This document shows, piece after piece, positions 1-6,371 of a stretch of 31,812 nucleotides of DNA (position 1 is its first letter; the number at the start of each line of letters is the position of its first letter). The stretch covers positions 1 through 31,812 of the forward strand of contig JAEYQZ010000222.1 in NCBI GenBank assembly GCA_023409695.1, written 5' to 3'. Origin of the DNA: Methanobacteriota archaeon. Its GTDB lineage: Archaea; Methanobacteriota; Methanobacteria; Methanobacteriales; Methanobacteriaceae. A model generated the notes under the pieces. The model did not search any database, was not told where the DNA came from, and was given only the letters and a program-made list of their open reading frames with translations. The translations under genes and the position numbers were made by a program.

Positions 1-192
1 TCTTATTCATTTCTTTAAACTTTTTAAAGTATAATACTAATAATGAATAAGTAACATATATTTATAAGGATATAGAAAACTTTATTAGGAATTTTAAACC
101 ATATAAACTATTATAATTTTAATTACACCAATATTTTTATACTTTTGTCTACCTTGATTTCAACTATTTTTATCAAATTCGGAGGAGATACA

Positions 193-459
193 TTGACAAG
201 CGTAGTAAACTGGTGGGGCATTATAGCCAAGCTCAGATATGACAAATCTTACTGGCACCATCTAGAACCTGCAGAGATAACAGAAATTGTGCAAAAGATA
301 AAAGAAGGAAAAGAAAAAATATGGGGCCTAGATAACTTTATTCAAATAGAATTAAGGCCAGCATTACATAAATTAAATCATATGCGAAGTCATTTGCACA
401 TAATACATTTTCACGATTTGAATATACAAAAAATTAATTCACTGCGCATATCAGCTTAA
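193..459 (+). CDS. Small hypothetical protein, 88 aa
   Basis: Unrecognised protein. The frame is open from a TTG at 145, but the TTG at 193 is preferred because a GGAGG ribosome binding site at 181-185 lies 7 bases before it. The N-terminal part (VVNWWGIIAKLRYDKSYWHH) is rich in Trp and aromatic residues. The middle (EIVQKIKEGKEKIWGLDNF) is predicted helical and charged, and the C-terminus is His-rich (HMRSHLHIIHFHD), which could bind metal. No signal peptide or membrane segment is evident. It sits alone upstream of the first alba gene with about 150 bases between, so it probably has its own promoter. No function is assigned; the coding call rests on the good ribosome site and an uninterrupted frame. 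Confidence 0.55.
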   Translation: MTSVVNWWGIIAKLRYDKSYWHHLEPAEITEIVQKIKEGKEKIWGLDNFIQIELRPALHKLNHMRSHLHIIHFHDLNIQKINSLRISA

Positions 460-607
460 AGCTAAATTCCTTCTTTTAAAAAATAACGAATTTTTTTTAT
501 CTTGTACTTAAACACTCCAGTCAACACTCAAAAGAGAATTTTAAAACTTGAATACATAATTGTATTAATACCAAATTAAAATATTATACTAGAAGGGGAG
601 GTTTAAA

Positions 608-880
608 ATGGCAGAAGAGAACATTGTATATATCGGAAATAAACCAGTAATGAATTATGTGTTAGCTGTAGTAACCCAAATGAACAGCGGAACTTCAGAA
701 GTTATTCTAAAAGCACGTGGAAGAGCCATAAGCAAGGCAGTTGACGTTGCAGAGATCGTAAGAAATAGATTTATAACAGATCTAAAACTTGGAGCTATAG
801 ATATTAGTACAGAAGAAGTATCCAACAGAGAAGGATCAAACAGTAACGTTTCCGCCATTGAGATACACCTTAATAAATAA
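608..880 (+). CDS. albA: DNA/RNA-binding protein Alba (copy 1)
   Basis: Alba (Sac10b family) chromatin protein: a small basic dimer that coats DNA and also binds RNA, with affinity controlled by lysine acetylation in Sulfolobus. The 90-residue length is normal. The N-terminal NIVYIGNKPVMNYVLAV strand-helix is the family signature and contains the lysine of the GxKPVMNYV motif. The middle (LKARGRAISKAVDVAEIVRNRF) is the conserved DNA-facing helix region. A very strong ribosome site (GGGGAGG) precedes the ATG, in keeping with high expression. It is about 89% identical by eye to copy 2 at 2644, and long stretches of DNA are identical between them. It is apparently monocistronic, with oligo-T after the stop. 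Confidence 0.95.
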   Translation: MAEENIVYIGNKPVMNYVLAVVTQMNSGTSEVILKARGRAISKAVDVAEIVRNRFITDLKLGAIDISTEEVSNREGSNSNVSAIEIHLNK

Positions 881-1171
881 TAAAAAATTCTTTTTTAAAA
901 TTTAAATTAAACATTAATTTAAATATTTAATTTAGAATATGGAACTATTTTTGAATTATAATCATATAATAACCCCAAAAGCCTAAAATTCATGTTAAAG
1001 TGCTGAATTAGGTCTAATTCATATTGATTAAACTCCATTATCGTCTTTATCAACACATAACCCGATTTTATTCTTTAACGGTATCAATTAGATACTATAA
1101 AAAGTGGTAAAGATAAGTTAAGATCAGATATTATCTCACTATTGCTAAATTTAAGTATTATACTAACTATT

Positions 1172-1684
1172 TTATTGAATATACCTTAAATCGTCGTGAT
1201 CATGGGCAAATTCAGCCCCACCAGTAATGTGTTCCAGCTGTTTATCATATAATTCTTTAATTTCATCAAAAATGTAGTCATAGAGCTTTTTTAGATCATC
1301 TTCGTTGTCTTCACATATTCTGAATTCATCTTTGGACTCTTTACCATATTTTACTACAAAACGACCGTCTTCCTTTTTAATTAGAAGTGTACTTCTTACA
1401 TTTTCCTGTGGACGGCCATTAGGAACCTCATACAATCCAATTCCAATACCAACATGCCAGAATCCATCTTCTCCAAGTTTTGTAGCTCCATGTATGTTAT
1501 AGCTAACATTGGGGTCACTTTCTTTATCAGGAGGGTAATAATTAACCTGTTCTGGAGGGCATTCTAAATATTCTTTTAATCCATCCACCATCTTAATTCC
1601 AAATTCCATGCATTCATTCTCATAATTAAAATACCGTTTCCTAGCACTTGTATAACTTCCACAGAGTTCTTCAAATCTTGTCAT
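1172..1684 (-). CDS. Hypothetical acidic cytoplasmic protein, 170 aa
   Basis: Unrecognised protein with a clear start: an AAGGTGAGAGT ribosome site directly precedes the ATG. It is acidic and rich in Tyr, Glu and Asp, with no signal peptide or membrane segment. Residues 55-110 look like an antiparallel beta region (NIHGATKLGEDGFWHVGIGI, then NVRSTLLIKKEDGRFVVKYG). The C-terminal third is helical and strongly charged (EDNEDDLKKLYDYIFDEIKE) and ends in a His/Asp cluster (FAHDHDDLRY). It stands alone between the two alba genes in the opposite orientation. Codon use and ribosome site match its neighbours, so it is very likely a real gene. The function is unknown. Confidence 0.75.
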   Translation of the reverse strand: MTRFEELCGSYTSARKRYFNYENECMEFGIKMVDGLKEYLECPPEQVNYYPPDKESDPNVSYNIHGATKLGEDGFWHVGIGIGLYEVPNGRPQENVRSTLLIKKEDGRFVVKYGKESKDEFRICEDNEDDLKKLYDYIFDEIKELYDKQLEHITGGAEFAHDHDDLRYIQ

Positions 1685-2058
1685 ACTCTCACCTTTTAAC
1701 CATGTAGTTAACCAGATTAATTTTGTATTATTATATTTATTTTATTTAATAATAAATGTGGGAATTATATATTTAAAAGAAAATTAAATGATAAAAAATG
1801 TTTATAAAACATTAAACATTAAATTAAACAACTTAAAAATAATAAATGATGAAAAAATAATTAGAATATACATTAAGAGCTTAAATAAGAAATTATTCTA
1901 ACTTTTATACTCTTTAAATATTATTTATCCCCAACTATTATTTTTAAATTTTTTTTATCTTATAATTTATATCTTCCTAAATTTAAGAAATTAAATTATT
2001 TAGAAAAAACATATAATCAATGGAAGATTAATTTTAAGTATTTAGGAGATAAAAAAAA
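1685..2058. other. Divergent intergenic region, AT-rich
   Basis: This region separates the minus-strand gene ending at 1684 (its start) from the plus-strand gene at 2059. It is strongly AT-rich with several TATA-like runs (for example ATTATATATTTAAA near 1766) that could serve either gene. A GGAG ribosome site lies just before 2059. No reading frame with a ribosome site, and no long inverted repeat, was seen. Confidence 0.5.
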
Positions 2059-2367
2059 ATGACCGACAATGATAAGCTATCTTCAGTAGAAATAAGAGCT
2101 AATGACCTCTTAAAACAGCACAATGGCGTTTACCTTGAAAAACGATTATATTCTACTTTAAAAAAGGAATTTTCAGATTTATCCCGTGCAGATTTTAGAG
2201 AAATTCTAAATAAACTATTATATGAAGATTATGTACTGGAACACGGCCTTATAAGACCAATGACAGATAAAAAAGCTAGAAAGTCGAATGAAACCTATGG
2301 TAAAGGTAAGCGATCTGGAAAAGGAGGTTCCAAACCCCAAAGAGTTCCAGGTAAAAGAGAAATATAA
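2059..2367 (+). CDS. Small winged-helix-like protein with a basic tail, 102 aa
   Basis: Probable nucleic-acid-binding protein, not recognised as a named family. Residues 1-70 are mostly helical, ending in a short beta-like turn (ILNKLLYEDYVLEHGLI). This resembles a winged helix, where a recognition helix (LSRADFREILNKLLYEDYV) is followed by a wing. The last 30 residues are an unstructured Lys/Gly/Arg tail (KGKRSGKGGSKPQRVPGKRE) of the type that contacts nucleic acid non-specifically. A TTAGGAGAT ribosome site precedes the ATG. It lies between the two alba genes, so a chromatin or RNA-binding role is plausible but inferred only from composition and position. Confidence 0.7.
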   Translation: MTDNDKLSSVEIRANDLLKQHNGVYLEKRLYSTLKKEFSDLSRADFREILNKLLYEDYVLEHGLIRPMTDKKARKSNETYGKGKRSGKGGSKPQRVPGKREI

Positions 2368-2643
2368 AGAATATAACTTAATATGGCGCTCTTATTTTTG
2401 TTTATGCCATTTATAAACAGCAATATGCTTAAATGAAGATTTTAGCATTTAACAGTTTCTTATAAGCACCATATGAGTTAATTCACAAAAAACACATAAA
2501 TAAATTTAAATTTAAAAATTACAATTAAAATTACACATTTTCAAATTCAGAATCTTTTAAATCTTTATCTACTAAAATGCATAGTTGTATATAATATTAC
2601 ATTCAAATATTATAGTACTCATCATTTCTACGGAGGTTAAAAG

Positions 2644-2916
2644 ATGTCAGAAGAAAATGTCGTATACATTGGAACTAAACCAGTAATGAATTATGTGTTA
2701 GCTGTCGTGACCCAAATGAACGGGGGAACATCTGAAGTAATGTTAAAAGCCCGAGGGAAAGCCATAAGTAGGGCGGTCGATGTTGCTGAAATTGTAAGAA
2801 ACAGATTTATAACCGAGGCAGAAATTGGAGCTATAGATATCAGTACCGAAGAAGTATCCAACAGAGAAGGATCAAACAGTAACGTTTCAGCTATTGAAAT
2901 ACAGCTCAGTAAATAG
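2644..2916 (+). CDS. albA: DNA/RNA-binding protein Alba (copy 2)
   Basis: Second Alba paralogue, 90 residues. It carries the same signature (VVYIGTKPVMNYVLAVV) and helix (LKARGKAISRAVDVAEIVRN). Differences from copy 1 are mostly conservative, with clusters at N26-N27 to G and at residues 58-60 (DLK to EAE). Two Alba proteins can form hetero-dimers in other archaea, which would change DNA bridging; that is inference here. A CGGAGG ribosome site precedes the ATG, and a TATA-like stretch (TTGTATATAATATT) lies about 50 bases upstream. A strong hairpin terminator follows at 2964-2983. Confidence 0.95.
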   Translation: MSEENVVYIGTKPVMNYVLAVVTQMNGGTSEVMLKARGKAISRAVDVAEIVRNRFITEAEIGAIDISTEEVSNREGSNSNVSAIEIQLSK

Positions 2917-2963
2917 TTAAATTATAAAAATCATTAAATAAATATCTTTTTTTAATTTTCAAT

Positions 2964-2983
2964 AAGGACAAATGTCCTTTTTT
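2964..2983 (+). terminator. Hairpin plus T6 terminator after alba copy 2
   Basis: AAGGAC, the loop AAAT and GTCCTT form a short perfect hairpin followed directly by six T residues, about 50 bases after the alba stop codon. Archaeal termination mainly needs the oligo-T tract; the hairpin makes this a clear site. Confidence 0.65.
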
Positions 2984-3047
2984 ACCTATCTTAATCCCTT
3001 TGTAATAAAATTAGTCCTGTGATTTACATTTCAGTTATTAAAATAGA

Positions 3048-3165
3048 AATATTTATATAGTTAAAATTTTACATTATACATGAAGTAGGTAGGTTGTTTA
3101 TTTTGTAGATCATGAATAGGAGTACCTCCATATTTAACTCCTATTCAATCCCCTTCGATTGATTT
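3048..3165 (+). ncRNA. Structured promoter-RNA element, copy 1
   Basis: This is one of three related elements in the window. In order it holds a TATA box (ATTTATATAG, about 3050-3059), the start-site motif TTTTACATTATACATGA (3067-3083), a first hairpin closed by CATGA/TCATG (3079-3083 with 3110-3114), and a second perfect 10-bp hairpin (3113-3122 with 3138-3147; TGAATAGGAG with CTCCTATTCA). The loop contains ACCTCCATAT. CTCC within the loop can also pair with the left-arm GGAG, giving an alternative fold. No gene follows on this strand; the next gene runs the other way and ends at 3282. It is therefore either an independent small RNA or the leader of a 16-codon ORF (3112-3162). No similar named RNA is known to me. 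Confidence 0.55.
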
Positions 3166-3281
3166 AAGAAAACTTTTAATCTAAATAAATCATTTTAATG
3201 TTTTAATCATGTTAGATTTCAAGAACTCAAAATAAGGATTTAAAGGATCCATAGCAGGCAAATAATTCTAAAAAAGTTATC

Positions 3282-4970
3282 TTAAAGTTGAATTTTAGAT
3301 TTAGATGGATTTGATAAGTTTAATACTTTATTTGTTTCATTTTCGTGCTCTAAATATATAATATTGCTACAAGTGTCTATTTCACTGGCATTGTGGGTGA
3401 CAATGATAACTGTTTTTTCATTTTTCAGGCCATTAATGACTTCATTGATAGCTTTCCTTGAATCTGCATCTACGGATTTTGTCACCTCATCCAAAAGAAT
3501 TATAGGTGAATTTTTTAAAACAGCCCTTGCAAGTGCAATTTTTTGCTTTTCTCCACTTGAAAGCATTAATCCATCTTCCCCAACATTCGTATTGTATTTT
3601 TCAGGTGTTCTCTCTACGAAATCATGGATTTTAACCAGCTTAGCCACGCGGATAATATCATCTTTGGACGCTTCGAGGTTGCCAATTCTAATATTTTCAT
3701 AGATAGATCCGTCGAATAGATATGGATCTGCAAATATCATTGAAATAACTCGGTTTAAACTTTCCTTCTTAATTTCTGTAATATCCTGCCCATCAATTTC
3801 AATAGTTCCCTCGTCTACAGTATAGAGAGAGCAGATTAACTTAAGAATAGTGCTTTTCCCCGCCCCATTATCGCCTTCTATATAGTTTAAACCTTTACCA
3901 AATGTAGCATTGAATCCTTTAAGAATAAGCCGATTATCATATGAAAATCCCACATCTTCCATTTTTATATTTCCATATTTAATTTCAATTTCTTTATTTC
4001 CACTTTTTCCCATTTCCATATCAAAAATTTCCTTTATCCTATCAAAAGCAGGTAATGCACTTTTATAAGAAGTCCACAAAGAGGATAGCTGAGAAATAGG
4101 AGAGAAAAAGATAGATGTGTAAGATATAAAAGCTGTAAAAGTTCCAATACTTATAGTTCCGTCCAGTACATTATAACCTCCAAAAATAATAAGTAAAACT
4201 ACAGGTATCCCTAAAATTAAGGAACTTAAAGATGAATTCATGGATGACATTTTTGTATAACTTATTGAAGTCATGAAATAATCATCAATCTGACCTTTAA
4301 ATCTATTTTGTGACCAAGATTCAAGGCCAAAAACTTTTATTAATGGAATAATAGAAAGATTTTCCTTTAAAAAAGAGTAAACAGATGCATTATTTTCTAA
4401 AAATATTTTCTGTATATTTTGCATTCTTTTTCCAAAGATAGATGATACCAGTACAAACAATATAACAGGGCTCATTACAATAAGTGCAAGCTGGAAATCA
4501 AGGGACATCATTATAAAAAAAGGGACAATGATACCCACTACACTCATAAAAAACTGGGGAATGATGCTGACAGGTACATTTATAACAATCTGCGTGTTAC
4601 CCATAATACGGGTTATTAAATCTCCCACTTTTAACTCTTGAGTGCTTTCGAGAGACGCAAATTGAACTACGCCGAATATACTTTCTGATACCTCCTTTAA
4701 CAGTGTTAACTGCAATTTTCCAGTTATAAAACCCCTAAAATAATTAGAAATCGAGGATACTGCATACATACCAATGATTCCCATAACAATATAACCAAAT
4801 AAATCAACTTTTCTACCTACAAAAACATCATCAATAAGTGATTTAATGAGTAAAGGGCTGATAAATGAGAATAACAGGGAAGAAAAACCTAAAGCCAGTA
4901 TAATAATTAAAGTTAAAATATTTCCCCTTATAAATTTATTAAAGAAGAATTTAAAGCTCCTTCTTACCAA
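3282..4970 (-). CDS. ABC exporter (fused permease and ATPase), putative peptide exporter
   Basis: Half-size ABC exporter of 562 residues, the usual length. Residues 1-300 hold six membrane segments (type IV exporter fold) and residues 330-562 the ATPase. Visible motifs are Walker A GDNGAGKST (366-374), signature LSSGEKQ (470-476), Walker B ILLDE (491-495) and the H-loop THNAS. The A-loop Tyr is in FSYDNR. The usual Q-loop glutamine is missing: the expected PQDPYLF reads FADPYLF around 413-419. There is no N-terminal C39 peptidase domain, so it would not itself remove a double-glycine leader. It lies 72 bases downstream of, and in the same orientation as, a 51-residue Cys-rich peptide gene, which suggests it exports that peptide. 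Lipid or drug export is the alternative. Confidence 0.85.
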   Translation of the reverse strand: MVRRSFKFFFNKFIRGNILTLIIILALGFSSLLFSFISPLLIKSLIDDVFVGRKVDLFGYIVMGIIGMYAVSSISNYFRGFITGKLQLTLLKEVSESIFGVVQFASLESTQELKVGDLITRIMGNTQIVINVPVSIIPQFFMSVVGIIVPFFIMMSLDFQLALIVMSPVILFVLVSSIFGKRMQNIQKIFLENNASVYSFLKENLSIIPLIKVFGLESWSQNRFKGQIDDYFMTSISYTKMSSMNSSLSSLILGIPVVLLIIFGGYNVLDGTISIGTFTAFISYTSIFFSPISQLSSLWTSYKSALPAFDRIKEIFDMEMGKSGNKEIEIKYGNIKMEDVGFSYDNRLILKGFNATFGKGLNYIEGDNGAGKSTILKLICSLYTVDEGTIEIDGQDITEIKKESLNRVISMIFADPYLFDGSIYENIRIGNLEASKDDIIRVAKLVKIHDFVERTPEKYNTNVGEDGLMLSSGEKQKIALARAVLKNSPIILLDEVTKSVDADSRKAINEVINGLKNEKTVIIVTHNASEIDTCSNIIYLEHENETNKVLNLSNPSKSKIQL

Positions 4971-5042
4971 TTAATCATCCCCTTATATTCACTTAGATAT
5001 GAATAAATTGCTAAATTCAATTAAAAAAATAAAATAAGTTAT

Positions 5043-5198
5043 CTACCAGCTAAAAGGACAGTACCATTTACCATAACCCACGCAATCTGTGTGGCTGCAA
5101 GCCCAACCAGCTGTTACAGCTCCAATTGAGGCATGCATTTTACAATCTACAGGTACACTTTTACCTTCAACTTTTCCAAATCCAAGATCATCTACCAT
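5043..5198 (-). CDS. Putative secreted/bacteriocin-like peptide precursor, 51 aa, four Cys
   Basis: A small ORF with a good ribosome site (GGAAGGTGAAAAT before the ATG). The N-terminal 18 residues are acidic and leader-like (MVDDLGFGKVEGKSVPVD). The rest is a compact Gly/Ala/aromatic core with Cys at 19, 34, 39 and 47, including SIGAVTAGWACSHTDC and the C-terminal VGYGKWYCPFSW. A YGxxxC motif, four cysteines and amphiphilic composition resemble class II bacteriocins (compare the pediocin box YGNGV-C), but I do not recognise a named family. The gene is directly upstream of an ABC exporter in an apparent operon. No radical SAM, lanthionine or YcaO enzyme is nearby, so disulphides rather than heavy modification are expected. 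Signalling peptide is the alternative to toxin. Confidence 0.65.
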   Translation of the reverse strand: MVDDLGFGKVEGKSVPVDCKMHASIGAVTAGWACSHTDCVGYGKWYCPFSW

Positions 5199-5248
5199 AT
5201 TTTCACCTTCCAATTATTTGATTAGATTACAATTTACAGGGCAACTTG

Positions 5249-5264
5249 TGATGTTGCAACATCA
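5249..5264. promoter_or_regulatory. 16-bp palindrome upstream of the peptide-ABC operon
   Basis: TGATGTTGCAACATCA is a perfect palindrome about 50 bases before the peptide start codon, in the presumed 5' leader. It could be an operator for a dimeric regulator. Confidence 0.45.
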
Positions 5265-5291
5265 ATTTGTTAGCCATTCTGATTATCTAAG

Positions 5292-5310
5292 ATGCATCGA
5301 CGAGATGCAT
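5292..5310. promoter_or_regulatory. Inverted repeat upstream of the peptide-ABC operon
   Basis: ATGCATC and GATGCAT are perfect 7-bp inverted arms separated by five bases (GACGA). The site lies about 95 bases before the peptide start codon, next to the palindrome at 5249-5264. It could be an RNA hairpin in the leader or an operator. Confidence 0.4.
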
Positions 5311-5393
5311 GAAAATTCCATTTTTTTATTAATCCTTTACATCACCTCATATTGTTGGAATAATTAATACAACGCTACATTATTATAGAAACT

Positions 5394-5521
5394 TTTATAT
5401 ATTTAAAGTTTTACATTATACTTTGACATGTAAAGTTAATTACTTTCATGTTTGTTAATCACGCCCTTAGGGATAGGAGCGCCTCCATATTTTTAAACTC
5501 CTATTCCATCCCACTATTTTT
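5394..5521 (+). ncRNA. Structured promoter-RNA element, copy 2
   Basis: Same architecture as the element at 3048. It has TATA TTTATATATTTA (5394-5405), start-site motif TTTTACATTATACTTTGAC, and first hairpin ACATG-T-AAAGT with ACTTTCATGT (about 5426-5452). The second hairpin is GGATAGGAG (5471-5479) with CTCCTATTCC (5498-5507, one bulged T). The loop holds GCGCCTCCATAT, whose CTCC can alternatively pair with the left-arm GGAG. A short T run (5517-5521) follows. The TATA sequence is nearly symmetric and may also serve the divergent peptide-ABC operon. A 25-codon ORF (5448-5525) runs through it. The next plus-strand gene starts 360 bases downstream, so this is likely an independent transcript or a very long leader. 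Confidence 0.55.
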
Positions 5522-5525
5522 ATAA

Positions 5526-5817
5526 TTTAAACATAAATAAATTCTTAAAAATGTGATATAAATGATTTTACAAACTAAAATGATTTATTAATGATTTTTA
5601 TTAATTATGAATGAATACTCCGATATCTCAACTATATAATTATTTATGAATTATTAAAGCAATAAATGCATAAACAGTATTATTTAGGGCAATTGGGTGT
5701 AATTGGCCATTAAAAATTACAATTTTTGTTTTCTACGGCTATTTTTTTTTATATAATTTTTATCCATTAGTTTTAAGCATAGTTACCCCTTTAAAATCAA
5801 ATATCTATTATCCGAAA
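5526..5817. other. AT-rich spacer between RNA element copy 2 and the uptake operon
   Basis: No coding frame with a ribosome site was seen. It holds an imperfect inverted repeat (GGCAATT at 5688-5694 with AATTGGCC at 5701-5708) and a 7-bp hairpin AAAAATT-AC-AATTTTT at 5712-5727 that ends in a T run and could act as a terminator for the element upstream. Confidence 0.4.
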
Positions 5818-5833
5818 AGTATATATATATAAA

Positions 5834-5849
5834 ATGTAAAATTTTACAT
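5834..5849. promoter_or_regulatory. Promoter and 16-bp palindromic operator candidate
   Basis: ATGTAAAATTTTACAT is a perfect palindrome just after a TATA stretch (AGTATATATATATAAAA, 5818-5834). It therefore overlaps the expected start site about 40 bases before the ATG at 5889. Its half-site TTTTACAT is the same sequence that begins the start-site motif of RNA elements 1 and 2, which suggests a shared regulator. Confidence 0.5.
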
Positions 5850-5888
5850 CAAAACTTAAAAGGGTAATAATTAATTGGAGTTGTAATC

Positions 5889-6350
5889 ATGAAAAAAGTC
5901 GTGTACAGTTTAATATTAATCTTAATAGTAAGTTTTACAGCTGGCACAGTTTTATCAACAGATTTTGGCTCTAATAAAACAATTAACTCGTCTAAACAAA
6001 TAAAGAGAAATACACAACCGACTCCCGAAGATCGAGAGATAAATAAATCATTTCAAAAAATTGCTGCTCTTAGGTACGATGTAAAAAAATGCAACTGTAA
6101 ACACAAATCAAATGCATTTGCAAATGAACTGGCTAAAAAAGGTGCAAAAAATATCTACTTAATAGTAATTGAGCATGAATCTGGCGAATATTCACACATG
6201 GTAGTATCATGGGAAGGTAAAATATATGATGCCACCACGGCTCCTTCAGTTTATGGAATGGACGAAGGTAAATACATGAATGAACTCAGAAAATATGGAT
6301 TCACCGGTTTACGAGTTAAAACACCCTATTCAAGTAATAAATCAAATTAA
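5889..6350 (+). CDS. Secreted transglutaminase-like cysteine hydrolase, 153 aa
   Basis: Residues 1-23 form a signal peptide or N-terminal anchor (KK, then a hydrophobic run ILILIVSFTAGTVL), so the protein acts outside the membrane. The rest resembles a compact transglutaminase-like/papain-fold domain: Cys68 or Cys70 in YDVKKCNCKHKSNAFANELA, His103 in EYSHMVVSW and Asp114 in KIYDATTAP, matching the Cys-His-Asp order of that superfamily. Methanobacteriales use related folds on pseudomurein peptides, so wall turnover or extracellular peptide processing is plausible but unproven. A GGAG ribosome site precedes the ATG. It is the first gene of an apparent operon with two amino-acid permeases and a peptide transporter, only about 20 bases before the next gene, which supports a scavenging role. 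Confidence 0.75.
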   Translation: MKKVVYSLILILIVSFTAGTVLSTDFGSNKTINSSKQIKRNTQPTPEDREINKSFQKIAALRYDVKKCNCKHKSNAFANELAKKGAKNIYLIVIEHESGEYSHMVVSWEGKIYDATTAPSVYGMDEGKYMNELRKYGFTGLRVKTPYSSNKSN

Positions 6351-6371
6351 TTAAAAAAAACAGTGATAATA

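Noticed and set aside
3146..3161. Small CAATC/GATTG hairpin after element copy 1
   Set aside because: It is not kept in copies 2 and 3, so it was left out of the element definition.
5227..5277. A 16-codon minus-strand frame upstream of the peptide gene
   Set aside because: It has no ribosome site and it runs through the palindrome at 5249-5264; chance is more likely.
5089..5367. A 92-codon plus-strand frame opposite the peptide gene
   Set aside because: It has no ribosome site and low-complexity composition, and it overlaps the better supported minus-strand peptide gene and its leader palindromes.
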